Below, in pieces: positions 8,613 to 17,396 of a DNA stretch of 64,000 bases. This stretch comes from Armatimonadota bacterium (GTDB lineage Bacteria > Armatimonadota > Fimbriimonadia > Fimbriimonadales > Fimbriimonadaceae), in NCBI GenBank assembly GCA_018268315.1, contig JAFDWU010000001.1:225280-289279 (forward strand), read 5' to 3'. Under the pieces are notes generated by a model. It ran no database searches and was not told the origin of the DNA. It was given only the letters and a program-made list of their open reading frames with translations. Position 1 is the stretch's first letter. Every line of letters begins with the position of its first letter. A program made the translations under genes and the position numbers.

Positions 8613-9221
8613 CTACTTGCGTCGGCGAATGAGCGCGAGCGCCGCCAGACCGAGAGCCGTGAGGCTAGCGGGTTCAGGTACCGGATCCGCAAGGCCGAAC
8701 ACTTGGAATGCGTGCTCTTCATTGGTGGGCGTATAAAGGCCAGCTCCATGATAGCGACGCACACCGGGCGGAGTTGAGTTTGCGTTTGCGCTTTCCCAGT
8801 AGACGCCGGTTTGCTGATAGTTGAGACTCGGATCCGAATCCAGCATCAGGTAATAGTGCCCAGCGTTGAGGTGGACTGAACTGGCAATCTCCAGGGTGTG
8901 ATCCAGTTCATTGAAACCGTAGAGGCTGCGACCGGTGTTGCTGGCGTCATCGTCCAGGTTCGCTGTAAAGATCTGGCCACCAGGTCCAGAATCGTCGGCA
9001 TTCATGATTCTGACCCGAACCTGACCTGTTTGCGTGCCACCAAGAGACCAGAATCGGACTCCCATGATGCTTGCTCCGTGGGTCAGCGTGAAGTCTTCAG
9101 CCACGTCGTATGCGCTGATATCATCGCCTCCTAATAGATTTGGGGAGCCATTGTCATAAACCATTCCGGCTGCAGCCATCGATGCAAAGCCAAGAAGGGC
9201 AATTGAAAATCTGAGTCTCAT
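8613..9221 (-). CDS. PEP-CTERM sorting-domain protein
   Basis: A 202-residue exported protein. The ATG at 9221 is used because a Shine-Dalgarno (GAGAGGTGAT) lies just upstream and the protein then opens with a clean signal peptide (MRLRFSIALLGFASMAAAG). The body is a beta-rich domain with many Asp/Asn/Gly turns. The C terminus shows VPEPAS, a hydrophobic helix and a terminal RRRK, a textbook PEP-CTERM tail. Such proteins are exported and processed by an exosortase and often act at the cell surface. No exosortase gene is in the window. Confidence 0.9.
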   Translation of the reverse strand: MRLRFSIALLGFASMAAAGMVYDNGSPNLLGGDDISAYDVAEDFTLTHGASIMGVRFWSLGGTQTGQVRVRIMNADDSGPGGQIFTANLDDDASNTGRSLYGFNELDHTLEIASSVHLNAGHYYLMLDSDPSLNYQQTGVYWESANANSTPPGVRRYHGAGLYTPTNEEHAFQVFGLADPVPEPASLTALGLAALALIRRRK

Positions 9222-9499
9222 CAGATCACCTCTCAAAAAACATTGTAATTCAAGCATGATGCCAAAAGTGCATATTGGGCAGTAATAGTGCAAAAAAGTG
9301 TGGGCCGGTTGGCGAGACCGGCCCGGGGGCTGGAGGGTTATGGGGAGGACTCTCTCCTCCATCGGCTGGAGTCGGTGTAACGTTGCGGCTGGAGCACCGA
9401 CATTAACGGATTTCCGCGTAGGAAGCAGCGATAAGGCTGATGGAGATACCGGGTCGGTAGCGGGAGAGGCGAATTCCCGCGCAATTACAAGCCATAGAA
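9222..9499. other. Intergenic region between PEP-CTERM gene and rpsR
   Basis: No credible ORF. It contains the terminator-like hairpin at 9292-9324 and several further GC-rich imperfect inverted repeats between 9325 and 9480. A plus-strand GGAAGCAGCGATAAG segment near 9421 superficially recalls SRP RNA but lacks the partner strand. A structured leader for the minus-strand gene is possible but unproven. Confidence 0.4.
9292..9324 (-). terminator. Terminator-like hairpin in the leader of the PEP-CTERM gene
   Basis: A perfect 8-bp stem (9302-9309 with 9317-9324) followed on the minus strand by six Ts (complement of 9292-9297). No minus-strand gene ends upstream of it. It lies about 80 bp before the PEP-CTERM start, so it may act as an attenuator of that gene. 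Confidence 0.5.
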
Positions 9500-9528
9500 T
9501 TGCCGGGGTTCGGCTGATGTGCTATACT
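9500..9528 (+). promoter_or_regulatory. Sigma-70-type promoter of rpsR
   Basis: A -35 TTGCCG (9500-9505), a spacer of exactly 17 nt and a -10 TATACT (9523-9528). It ends 37 bp before the rpsR start, giving a short leader. Confidence 0.75.
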
Positions 9529-9565
9529 TTTGGCTCATTCAAGTTGGCCGAAAGAGATTTACAGG

Positions 9566-10012
9566 ATGAGCGAAGAACTTAAGAAAAGTGCGCCGGAAGG
9601 CGATGATCGAGGATTTCCGCGCGATAAAGACGCAGCGGATGGACGCAAGGGCAAGCGACGCCGCAAGGTTAGCTATTTGACCCTTAACAAGATTGAGAAA
9701 GTGGATTACAAGGACGTAAACGTTCTTCGCCGCTTTACCAACGAGCGAGGCAAGATCACTGCCGCTCGTCAGAATGGCAACACCGCAAAGCAGCAGCGCA
9801 TGATCGCCGAAGCGATTGACCGCGCTCGAGAGCTTGCTCTGATGCCGTTCGTGGCCAAGGACATGACCGACCGCCGAGAACCGCGACGAGATCGTGGTGA
9901 TCGGTATGAGCGGCATGATCGCGACCGTGATCGAGATCGTGATCGCGGTGAGCGACCGGCAGAGAAGCCGGCAGCCGCAGCAGAAGCAGCCGCTCCGACT
10001 GAAAACGCCTAA
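9566..10012 (+). CDS. rpsR: 30S ribosomal protein S18, with long charged C-terminal tail
   Basis: A 148-residue protein, about twice the normal 75-90. The core at about 33-97 (NKIEKVDYKDVNVLRRF, then ERGKITAARQNG) is S18. The zinc Cys pair seen in many S18s is replaced (KVSYLT), so this is a zinc-independent form. An N-terminal acidic/basic extension of about 30 residues and a C-terminal tail of Arg-Asp repeats (about 100-130) ending in Ala-rich sequence are added. The ATG at 9566 is preferred over an upstream TTG. It is monocistronic: own promoter upstream, strong terminator downstream; the usual rpsF and ssb neighbours are absent. Confidence 0.93.
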   Translation: MSEELKKSAPEGDDRGFPRDKDAADGRKGKRRRKVSYLTLNKIEKVDYKDVNVLRRFTNERGKITAARQNGNTAKQQRMIAEAIDRARELALMPFVAKDMTDRREPRRDRGDRYERHDRDRDRDRDRGERPAEKPAAAAEAAAPTENA

Positions 10013-10023
10013 CACTGGAATTG

Positions 10024-10053
10024 AAGGCCACCCGCTTCGGGTGGCCTTTTTGT
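10024..10053 (+). terminator. Rho-independent terminator of rpsR
   Basis: An 11-bp perfect GC-rich stem (AAGGCCACCCG with CGGGTGGCCTT) with a 3-nt loop, followed by TTTTTGTTT, 11 bp after the rpsR stop. Confidence 0.93.
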
Positions 10054-10059
10054 TTATCC

Positions 10060-10512
10060 ATGCAAGCACTTCTCGAGACTTGGGACATCAACGCTCGGCT
10101 GAACACTTACCTGCTTGCCGCCATTCCTGATGATCTTCTGGCAGTTAAGCAGAAAGGCATGAAGTGTGTGCTTGGCAACTTCACCCACATTCACAATGTG
10201 CGGCTGATGTGGCTGAAGGCATCCGCCCCCGAGCTGATGGCAGGGCTTGAGAAAGCAGAAGAGCCCTTGAGCAAGGCAAAAGTGCTGGAGCATCTTGAGG
10301 CTTCGGCGGCGGCAATTCGCAGGCTAATCGAATCCGCCGGCAGCCCGGAAGGCAAGATTAAAGGCTTTAAGCCGCATGCAGCGGCTTTCGTTGGCTACAT
10401 GATCGCCCACGAGGCATACCACCGAACCTGCGCGGAGGTTGTTTTGCGCCAAAACGGGACTCCGATTGACGACAAGACCAGCTACGGACTGTGGGAATGG
10501 GGTTCTCGCTAA
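10060..10512 (+). CDS. DinB-like (DUF664-type) four-helix protein
   Basis: A 150-residue, all-alpha protein. The ATG at 10060 is used because the longer frame would run into the rpsR terminator. The pattern LETWDINARLNTYLLAAIP, a mid-sequence FTHIHNVR and a late MIAHEAYHRTCAEVVLRQ gives the three His positions typical of DinB/DUF664 metal-binding proteins. These are often thiol-dependent or stress-related enzymes of unknown substrate. The specific function is unknown. Confidence 0.75.
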   Translation: MQALLETWDINARLNTYLLAAIPDDLLAVKQKGMKCVLGNFTHIHNVRLMWLKASAPELMAGLEKAEEPLSKAKVLEHLEASAAAIRRLIESAGSPEGKIKGFKPHAAAFVGYMIAHEAYHRTCAEVVLRQNGTPIDDKTSYGLWEWGSR

Positions 10513-10571
10513 CCGCGAAGTACGATTCTTGACGTTACGGGTACCCTCAGACTCGTATTTAGAAAGAGACC

Positions 10572-11798
10572 ATGAGCGAAACAGAAACGCGCACCTCCAT
10601 GCCTGCCACCGACACCATTTTCCAGAAGGTGGGCGAAAACACTATGGTGGTCAACATGGGGCCACAGCACCCATCGACCCACGGCGTATTGCGCGTCATC
10701 TGCGAGCTTGAGGGCGAAACCATCATCAGCTGCAAGAGCCAGATCGGCTTCCTCCACACGGGAATGGAAAAGGAAGCGGAGTACCAGCAGTATCACAAAT
10801 GCGTGGTGATGACCGACCGCATGGATTATCTGAATGCGAATGGCAACAACCTGGCCCACGCGCTTGCGGTTGAGAAGCTGCTTGGCTGCGAGATTCCGCG
10901 CCGCGCCTCTTACCTTCGCGTGATTCTTGCCGAGCTAAGCCGAATTGCCTCGCACTGCGTTTGGCTGGGCACTCACGGGCTGGATCTGGGCGCGATGACC
11001 CCGTTCTTCTACATCATGCAGCAGCGCGAGATGATCCTCGACATGTTCGAGATGTTCTCCGGCGTTCGCATGATGCCAAGCTGGATCGTACCGGGCGGAT
11101 TGCGCGGCGACATGCCGGAAGGCTTCGACAAGAAGCTGAACGCTTTTCTTGCCGAGTTTCCTGGCGAGCTTGAAGTCGTTGAGAACCTGCTGGTGGAGAA
11201 CCCGATTTGGAAGGAGCGCACTTACGATGTGGGCATCCTGACCGGCAAGCAGGCGCTTGAGCTTGGCTGCAGCGGGCCGATTGCCCGCGGTTCCGGCGTT
11301 GCCTGGGACTTACGCAAGAGCAATCCGTACTCCTGCTATGAAGAGTTTGATTTCGGCGTGCCGGTGGGCAAGAAGGGCGACGTTTACGACCGCTTCCTGG
11401 TCCGCATCGCGGAAATGAAGGAGAGTTGCAAGATTCTCCGCCAAGCTCTGGACGGTTTGCCAGAAGGCGATTTCCGAACCAGCGACCGCAAGATTGCGCC
11501 GCCTCCACGCTCGGAGCTTGATTCCTCGATGGAATCTCTGATCCACCACTTTAAGCTATATACGGAGGGCTTCCATACGCCGGTCGGCGAGGCTTACGCG
11601 GGCGTGGAAGGGCCGAAGGGCGAGCTTGGCTTCTATGTGGTTTCGGACGGCTCGAATCGGCCTTACCGATGGCATGAGCGGCCGCCGAGCTTCATGAACT
11701 TGAAGTCGCTGGAAGTTTTGGCGATTGGACGCCTGATTGCGGACGTAATCGCGATCATCGGGTCCATCGATATCGTGTTAGGGGAGATTGACCGATGA
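10572..11798 (+). CDS. nuoD: NADH-quinone oxidoreductase subunit D
   Basis: A 408-residue protein of normal length for the 49-kDa/NuoD subunit, which with NuoB forms the quinone site of respiratory complex I. MGPQHPSTHGVLRV near the N terminus, the GFLHTGMEKEAE segment and the C-terminal RPPSF-N-L are family hallmarks. An AGAAAGAG sequence precedes the ATG. It overlaps nuoE by 4 bp (ATGA). nuoA-C are not upstream; a DinB-like gene is. Confidence 0.97.
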   Translation: MSETETRTSMPATDTIFQKVGENTMVVNMGPQHPSTHGVLRVICELEGETIISCKSQIGFLHTGMEKEAEYQQYHKCVVMTDRMDYLNANGNNLAHALAVEKLLGCEIPRRASYLRVILAELSRIASHCVWLGTHGLDLGAMTPFFYIMQQREMILDMFEMFSGVRMMPSWIVPGGLRGDMPEGFDKKLNAFLAEFPGELEVVENLLVENPIWKERTYDVGILTGKQALELGCSGPIARGSGVAWDLRKSNPYSCYEEFDFGVPVGKKGDVYDRFLVRIAEMKESCKILRQALDGLPEGDFRTSDRKIAPPPRSELDSSMESLIHHFKLYTEGFHTPVGEAYAGVEGPKGELGFYVVSDGSNRPYRWHERPPSFMNLKSLEVLAIGRLIADVIAIIGSIDIVLGEIDR

Positions 11799-12415
11799 GC
11801 GATTTGATTCAAATTGGCGCGCCAAACGAGCGGCCCCGCATTCCTGATCCGAGCGAGCTGAAGCTGAAGTTCTCGGACAAGGCGATTGCCGAGCTTGAAG
11901 CGTTGAAGACGCACTATCCCGAATGGAAGGCATGCGTTCTGCCGGGCCTGTGGATTGCCCAGCGCGAGTACGGCGGATACCTGAGCGGCGACGCGATCGC
12001 TGAGGTCGCCTACCGGTTGCAGCGCAGCTACGCAGAAGTTGAGGGCGTGGCGACGTTCTACACGATGTACAACACCGCCCACAAGCCGGGCAAGCACAAG
12101 ATCGAGGTTTGCACGTGCCTGAGTTGCCAGCTTTGCGGCGGCTACCGGCTTCGGGATTACCTGACCTCCAAGCTTGGCATTCATCACGGTGAGACCACGG
12201 AGGACGGCATGTTCACGCTGGAAGAAGTGGAGTGCCTAGACGCTTGCGACCGCGCGCCGGTTCTTCAGATCGGCGATGAGTATTACGGACCGGTGGATGA
12301 GAAGATGGTGGATGATCTGCTCGCGAAGCTGCGGAAGTCGAATGAATCGACGGTCGTGAAGCTTGCGGATGAGATCGTGCAGGTACACCTGCGCGAGACT
12401 GAGCGCGCTAAGTAA
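11795..12415 (+). CDS. nuoE: NADH-quinone oxidoreductase subunit E
   Basis: A 206-residue thioredoxin-fold subunit carrying the N1a [2Fe-2S] cluster. The four ligands are visible as C106-x4-C111 and C147-x3-C151. YRLQRSYAEVEGVATFYTMY is the family helix motif. A 30-residue charged C-terminal extension follows. It is translationally coupled to nuoD. The next gene is not nuoF, so the complex I genes must be dispersed. Confidence 0.95.
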   Translation: MSDLIQIGAPNERPRIPDPSELKLKFSDKAIAELEALKTHYPEWKACVLPGLWIAQREYGGYLSGDAIAEVAYRLQRSYAEVEGVATFYTMYNTAHKPGKHKIEVCTCLSCQLCGGYRLRDYLTSKLGIHHGETTEDGMFTLEEVECLDACDRAPVLQIGDEYYGPVDEKMVDDLLAKLRKSNESTVVKLADEIVQVHLRETERAK

Positions 12416-12614
12416 CCGACACGTCGAGCGTTGGTGGGGGCCATAGGGATTGCTTCGGTCAAACGTTCTCGGAGTCCTATCCTGCTCCCCTTAACGTCAT
12501 AAACCTGTGATATAAGGGAGTTGGGCCAAACTACGGCGGGACTCAAGCGAGTCAGATGCCTTGCGAAGCCTGTCGCACCGCCGCCCGTCAGATCAATCTT
12601 GAACGGTATGCACA

Positions 12615-13595
12615 ATGAAAATCCTCTTGTTTCTCCTGATCAGCGCTAAGCTGGCAGCAGCACAATTTGTTCCTCTGGAACTTCACACCTTCGCCGCCTT
12701 CTATCCTGTAGCAATTGATCCGACTGGCAAGTTCCTAGCTGCGGCAACCTGGCAGCAGGGACCGTTGGTGGTCAAGGAATTTGGCGGAGGCGAACAAGTT
12801 CTTGAACAGAAAGGGGATGCATTTGAACTTGCCTGGTCACACGACGGCCGGTATCTCACATCGATATCCACGTCCCACCGAGTCCGGGTTTGGGATGTAA
12901 GGCATAAAAGGTGCTTACTGACCGCTGTCACAACGGCGCAATATGCTCCGCGCGTGGCTAACGACAGACTGGCAATTGTTGATGGGTCTGAAATCGATCT
13001 TGTGAGTTTGATGGGAGGCAAGATTACAAACAAGCTGAGGATTCCTGAGGGTCGGCAAGTTAAGATGCTTACTGATTGCGGCTCCTACCTTTTCGTGATG
13101 CTGGGTGCTCGCGGCCCCGATGGGCCGCAATTAGCTAAGATTGGAGCGGCAAAGGGCGACCTAACATTATTGGCTTCGCCTCCAGGTTCTTTCGGGGGAA
13201 TTTCCGAAGAAGATACCGGAACATGGACTTACATCGCCTTGCCGCCGTTGCCAAAGGTTGGCAACGACACGGAGAAATATTTTGCCGACGCAAATAAACT
13301 CGAAGCAAGCGTTTGGGAATTGGATCCGGCACTGTGCAGGATTTCAATGCTGGGCAAGGTTAAGCCCTATGACAGTCGGCCGCTGGGAATGCTCGACGGC
13401 CAAACTCTGGCTTATGTGGGAACCGACGCGAATGGCGGAGTAAGAGTTATTTTGAAGTCATTCAAGACGGGCCATGAAGAAACGCTTCTCGAATGGCCGC
13501 GGCCCGATGGGTTTCTGAAAGGGGCCGTTTCACGAAGAACGAAGACTATCGTTTTATCTCAAAAGGGCAGTTTGCTTTTATGGAGGCCTAGATGA
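12615..13595 (+). CDS. Exported WD40-like beta-propeller protein
   Basis: A 326-residue protein with a signal peptide (MKILLFLLISAKLAAAQ). Repeats such as VAIDPTGKFLAAATW, LAWSHDGRYLTSIS and HRVRVWDVRHKRCL are WD40-type blades, probably five to seven in all with the later ones degenerate. Likely a periplasmic binding or scaffold protein with no evident enzymatic motif. The 199 bp between nuoE and this gene holds no other ORF. Confidence 0.7.
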   Translation: MKILLFLLISAKLAAAQFVPLELHTFAAFYPVAIDPTGKFLAAATWQQGPLVVKEFGGGEQVLEQKGDAFELAWSHDGRYLTSISTSHRVRVWDVRHKRCLLTAVTTAQYAPRVANDRLAIVDGSEIDLVSLMGGKITNKLRIPEGRQVKMLTDCGSYLFVMLGARGPDGPQLAKIGAAKGDLTLLASPPGSFGGISEEDTGTWTYIALPPLPKVGNDTEKYFADANKLEASVWELDPALCRISMLGKVKPYDSRPLGMLDGQTLAYVGTDANGGVRVILKSFKTGHEETLLEWPRPDGFLKGAVSRRTKTIVLSQKGSLLLWRPR

Positions 13596-13695
13596 ACAAT
13601 CGGGATGATCTTTCAACATCTAGCCCAAGAGCAAGATCCACTTCTGGCTAGGTCGCATTGTAGCCCCTTGTAAGATCAAAAGGAAGTTGGCAGAC

Positions 13696-14181
13696 ATGGC
13701 ACGCAAAATTCTTTTGCTTCGAATAGGCGTATTCCTTGCGGGTTTGTTTGTAGTCTGTTCGCTGCTAGAGATTTACGATATTTGGGAACAGAGCCAGGTC
13801 TACGTTTGCAGAAATCACCTGATGAAGCTCGCCCATGCCGTCCTGCTCTACACGGCGGACAATGACGGCCGCCTGCCCCTTAAGGAGAGTTGGCAAACTC
13901 AGATATCTGCGAACTATTTGCAGGGAATCAAGAATCCTCAGGAACTCTTTCACTGCAATTACAGCGACAAGGAATTCAGCTATGCGTTCAATGCCTCGGT
14001 ATCCGGCGCTAAGCTTAGCGAACTCGACGAGAATCGCATCATTTTGTTTGAATCAGACCTCGGCACTGAAAATGCGTATGGTTCGGAAAAGGACGAATCG
14101 AAGCCCCGGCACTTCGGAGACAACTACGCCATGAGCGCGAAGACCGAGGTGGTATTTGACCACTTCTTGAAGTGGCGATAG
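13696..14181 (+). CDS. Single-pass protein with pseudopilin-like periplasmic domain
   Basis: A 161-residue protein. The ATG at 13696 is preferred because AGGAAG sits 9 nt upstream. One N-terminal membrane segment (about 6-28) is followed by CRNHLMKLAHAVLLYTADND, the pattern found in DUF1559/prepilin-like proteins of Armatimonadota and Planctomycetes. The N-terminal segment lacks a prepilin cleavage motif, so it is probably anchored rather than assembled. Function unknown. Confidence 0.65.
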   Translation: MARKILLLRIGVFLAGLFVVCSLLEIYDIWEQSQVYVCRNHLMKLAHAVLLYTADNDGRLPLKESWQTQISANYLQGIKNPQELFHCNYSDKEFSYAFNASVSGAKLSELDENRIILFESDLGTENAYGSEKDESKPRHFGDNYAMSAKTEVVFDHFLKWR

Positions 14182-14185
14182 GCTT

Positions 14186-14899
14186 CTAGCCAAGCAGAAG
14201 GATTGAGGCTGCCGCTGCGGCCGCGTGGTCTACCCTTAGCACCCTTGGCCCGAGCGTGACGCCGCGCTTCCCGATGAGTTCCAGTTCTGCAGGAGTCCAG
14301 CCGCCCTCGGGGCCGATGCAGATTTGCGCCTCGTTTGATTTTGGCTTTGAGATGGCGGCAATAGTGTTCTCGGATTCGCTTAGCACGATTGCCTCGGGGT
14401 ACTTGGCTAAGGCTGCAGCAAGATCGGCGGCAACGGAGAAGCTTGGAAGCATCGTGCGGAAGCTGACTTCGCAGGCTTCCCTTGCGATGGCCGCCAGACG
14501 CCGCAGATGCTTGCTCATCTTGTCTTCATCCCAGCGCACCACGGTGCGCTCCGAATGGAACAGAACGAACCCGGCGACGCCGATCTCGGTGCAGGCCCTT
14601 ACAATCTCCTCGATCTTGTCCGCCTTTGGCAGCGATTGGAGCACGGTGAGCCTCAGCGGGCTCTCCGTGTTCGGCTGATAAACGGCAAGCGGAATGGCAT
14701 TGCGGCCTTCAAGGCGGCATCGGATAAGGCGTCCGTCGCCGGGCAGGATGGCGATTTCCTCTCCGGTTTGGAGGCGCAGCACTTTGCGGAACTTGTCAAG
14801 CTCTTCCTGCGGAAGCTCAAAGGGCTCGTCGTAGCTTTCCAGCCCAAGCACAAACGCGCGGGGCAGGGCCCTTAACGGGAAAGAATGCTCGCGATCCAA
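14186..14899 (-). CDS. rsmE: 16S rRNA m3U1498 methyltransferase
   Basis: A 237-residue SPOUT-class methyltransferase. LQSLPKADKIEEIVRACTEIGV, then SERTVVRW and IGPEGGWTPAE form the RsmE signature, the last being part of the SAM-binding knot. The C-terminal LGPRVLRVDHA has D-H where many homologues have E-T. It overlaps the end of prmA by 28 bp, as expected for the dnaJ-prmA-rsmE gene order. Confidence 0.93.
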   Translation of the reverse strand: MDREHSFPLRALPRAFVLGLESYDEPFELPQEELDKFRKVLRLQTGEEIAILPGDGRLIRCRLEGRNAIPLAVYQPNTESPLRLTVLQSLPKADKIEEIVRACTEIGVAGFVLFHSERTVVRWDEDKMSKHLRRLAAIAREACEVSFRTMLPSFSVAADLAAALAKYPEAIVLSESENTIAAISKPKSNEAQICIGPEGGWTPAELELIGKRGVTLGPRVLRVDHAAAAAASILLLG

Positions 14900-15711
14900 T
14901 CATCCTCCTCCAGCTTGGCGGTTTCCTTCAGGCCCTCTCGCTCGGCGGCCTTCAGGACGTCGGGGTAGTTGGCGGCAAGGATGCCGCTGATGACCCACTG
15001 GCCGTCTGGCGCCAGACGCGCGACAATGTCGGGCATGAGGGAGAGGATGGTGGCGCTGATGATGTTGCTGAGGATGATGTCGAAGGGGCCATCGCCTAAA
15101 TCCTGAATTCCGGCGGCGGTGATGAAGGTGAGGTTCACCTTGTTGAGGGCAGCATTCTCGCGAGCGATCTCGACCGAGATCGGCTCGATGTCGGAGCCCA
15201 CCACGCTGGCGGCGCCGAGGCGCGCCGCGCCAATCGAAAGCACTCCGCTTCCGCACCCGATATCAGCTACTTTCTTGTCTGAAACCTGCAGTGTTTCGAG
15301 ATGTTGCAAGCACATGCGGGTGGTTGGATGCTCGCCAGTGCCAAACGCCTGACCGGGGTCTAGTTCGATGATGAGGTCGTCTGCTTCCGCCTCATATGGC
15401 TCCCATGAAGGCTTGATCACAAAGCGTTTACCGATGCGCCGGGGCTTGAAGAATTTCTTCCAGGCATTGAGCCAGTCGTCGTCCTGAACCTTCTCGACCC
15501 GCACGGCTTCGGCCCCATTTTTCAGTAGCAGGGTTTGAATTCGCTCAACGGTCTGGGTGGAACCCGGCACTTCTTGAACGCAGCACGTGATGCTTGGCGG
15601 ACGATCTTCCACCAGCGTGTTGTCGCAGCCCTGCCCGCGCAACAAGTCGATGACGAGCGACCAATCGCCCGGCACCTCGGGATAGCGGGCGTTGATCTGA
15701 ATCCAGTTCAT
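14872..15711 (-). CDS. prmA: Ribosomal protein L11 methyltransferase
   Basis: A 279-residue protein. [20 protein letters not shown] is the PrmA signature, followed by [16 protein letters not shown] (SAM-binding motif I) and LSNIISATI. The enzyme trimethylates L11. The ATG at 15711 overlaps the dnaJ stop in an ATGA arrangement, so translation is probably coupled. Confidence 0.95.
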   Translation of the reverse strand: MNWIQINARYPEVPGDWSLVIDLLRGQGCDNTLVEDRPPSITCCVQEVPGSTQTVERIQTLLLKNGAEAVRVEKVQDDDWLNAWKKFFKPRRIGKRFVIKPSWEPYEAEADDLIIELDPGQAFGTGEHPTTRMCLQHLETLQVSDKKVADIGCGSGVLSIGAARLGAASVVGSDIEPISVEIARENAALNKVNLTFITAAGIQDLGDGPFDIILSNIISATILSLMPDIVARLAPDGQWVISGILAANYPDVLKAAEREGLKETAKLEEDDWIASILSR

Positions 15712-16823
15712 TTCTTCTTGAATAATCCGCCAAGGATGCCGCCCGGCGGCTGGGGAACGGTTTCTCCGCCTAGCTCAGCAAGCTCTCGAATCAGGGCGAC
15801 TTGGCCCTCGTTCAGCTTCTTAGGAACCTTCACGGTCGCGCCTACGACGATGTCGCCGCGGCGGCCGCCGTGAATTGGCGGAAGGCCCTCGCCGCGGATG
15901 ATAAATCTTTCGCCAGGCTGGGTACCAGCAGGGATAGTAAGTTCAAGCTCACCTTCCAGACCCTGGAATGTGATTTTATCGCCGAGCGCGGCCTGGGCGA
16001 AGGTCAGCTCAAGCTGGGAGAATAAAGTTTGGCCCTGGCGCTGGAAACGCGGGTCTTCTTTGACTTCCAGATAGACATAAAGATCGCCGGGGCGACCGCC
16101 GCCAAGCCCTTCACTTCCCTGGCCCGGCACTTGCAGGGTCATGCCATGCTCCACGCCGGCGGGGATGCTCACGCGGACCTTTGCCTCTTCCGGCGTCAGG
16201 CCACGTCCCTTGCAAGTCTTGCAGGGGTTCTTAACGATCTGGCCAGTGCCTTCGCAGGTTCCGCAGGGCATCTGCGTTCTCATTTGGCCAAGGATGGTGT
16301 TGCGAACGGTGCTGATGACGCCAGTTCCACCGCAAGCGGTGCACCGGTCGGGCTGACCTCCGCCTTCTACTCGGCTGCCGTTGCAGGAATCGCACTGCGA
16401 CATGCGGCGGATGGTGATTTCCGGGTGCATGCCGTGGAGAACATCGACAAGGGTGAGTTCGACCTCGGCGCGGATGTCCTCGCCGTTGATTACGCCGGGG
16501 CGTTGGGTGCTGAACCCGCCAAAGCCGCCGAAACCTCCGCCAAAGAACTGTTCGAAAATGTCGGCGATGCCGCCTTGGCCGCCGAAATGGTCGAAGCCGG
16601 TTTCCTCGGCAGTTCCGAACTGATCGAAGCGCGCGCGCTTCTCGGGATCCGAGAGGATGGAGTAGGCCTCGCCAATCTCCTTAAATTTCTCTTCGGCCTC
16701 GGGGTCTTCTTTGTTGACGTCGGGGTGGTAGCGGCTTGCGAGACGGCGAAATGCCGCCTTGATTTCGTTTTGCGATGCGCTCTTAGGCACCCCTAAGACG
16801 TCGTAGGGGTCTTGTCGACTCAT
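15708..16823 (-). CDS. dnaJ: Chaperone protein DnaJ
   Basis: A 371-residue type I J-protein. The J domain has HPD at 33-35, followed by a Gly/Phe-rich linker ([10 protein letters not shown]). Four zinc motifs follow ([30 protein letters not shown]), then the C-terminal substrate-binding region. It activates DnaK ATPase. No dnaK or grpE is adjacent; it sits after rpoZ with a 10-bp gap. Confidence 0.97.
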   Translation of the reverse strand: MSRQDPYDVLGVPKSASQNEIKAAFRRLASRYHPDVNKEDPEAEEKFKEIGEAYSILSDPEKRARFDQFGTAEETGFDHFGGQGGIADIFEQFFGGGFGGFGGFSTQRPGVINGEDIRAEVELTLVDVLHGMHPEITIRRMSQCDSCNGSRVEGGGQPDRCTACGGTGVISTVRNTILGQMRTQMPCGTCEGTGQIVKNPCKTCKGRGLTPEEAKVRVSIPAGVEHGMTLQVPGQGSEGLGGGRPGDLYVYLEVKEDPRFQRQGQTLFSQLELTFAQAALGDKITFQGLEGELELTIPAGTQPGERFIIRGEGLPPIHGGRRGDIVVGATVKVPKKLNEGQVALIRELAELGGETVPQPPGGILGGLFKKK

Positions 16824-16833
16824 ATAGTCTTAA

Positions 16834-17328
16834 TTAGACGCTATCTTCGCCTTCGGCATCCTCAAGACTCGTTTCCTGCTCAGCGATATCGCTAAGAGAA
16901 AGCGTGTCCTCTTCAGCCGGGACGACTGCGGTCTCGTCTTCCTCGCCAATAAGGTCGGAGATGGAGGCGATTTCAGCATCTTCATGCTCTTCGGCCTCAT
17001 GATCTTCCTCAAGCCCAGGAACACCCACGAGTACGACTTCGGTTTCGTCCAGCGCCGGAAGGAGCAGGCCGAGTTCGGAAGGTACGGTTTCGTCGGTGAG
17101 GATGTTGATGACATCGGTTGGAGCAGCGACTTCCGAGTAGGTCGGCATGATCGCTTTGATTTTGCCGGCCGCAATCTCGGCAAGGGCAATCGTCAGCGGA
17201 TGGTTCGACTCAACCTGAACGAGCGGGATCGCGCCCTCGCGAAGTTGCTTCGCGCGCTTAGCGGCAAGGTTGGATAGAACGTACTTGCCATGTTCGTACG
17301 CATTGAGGATATCTGGGGATGGAAGCAT
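16834..17328 (-). CDS. rpoZ: RNA polymerase omega subunit with long acidic C-terminal extension
   Basis: A 164-residue protein. Residues 1-65 match omega (YVLSNLAAKRAKQLREGAIP, then NHPLTIALAEIAAGKI). From about residue 105 to the end the sequence is dominated by Glu and Asp with few aromatics, so it is probably disordered. Most bacterial omegas are 60-110 residues. A good promoter lies 30 bp upstream and dnaJ follows by 10 bp. The assignment of the core is firm; the tail's role is unknown. Confidence 0.9.
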   Translation of the reverse strand: MLPSPDILNAYEHGKYVLSNLAAKRAKQLREGAIPLVQVESNHPLTIALAEIAAGKIKAIMPTYSEVAAPTDVINILTDETVPSELGLLLPALDETEVVLVGVPGLEEDHEAEEHEDAEIASISDLIGEEDETAVVPAEEDTLSLSDIAEQETSLEDAEGEDSV

Positions 17329-17358
17329 AATCGTAGAAATCGATTCGGGAAGAGGTCT

Positions 17359-17387
17359 ATTATACCCCTCCCCGGTCAGAAAGTCAC
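17359..17387 (-). promoter_or_regulatory. Sigma-70-type promoter of rpoZ-dnaJ-prmA-rsmE
   Basis: On the minus strand: -10 TATAAT (17359-17364), 17-nt spacer, -35 GTGACT (17382-17387). It ends 30 bp before the rpoZ ATG. Confidence 0.75.
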
Positions 17388-17396
17388 GCCCTAGGC

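Noticed and set aside
9400-9480. Possible SRP (4.5S) RNA: plus-strand GGAAGCAGCGATAAG near 9421
   Set aside because: The conserved partner strand (UCAGG before the loop) and a GNAR tetraloop are missing, and no extended helix closes the region.
16029-16796. Long plus-strand open frame opposite dnaJ
   Set aside because: Shadow of the dnaJ codons; no Shine-Dalgarno or domain.
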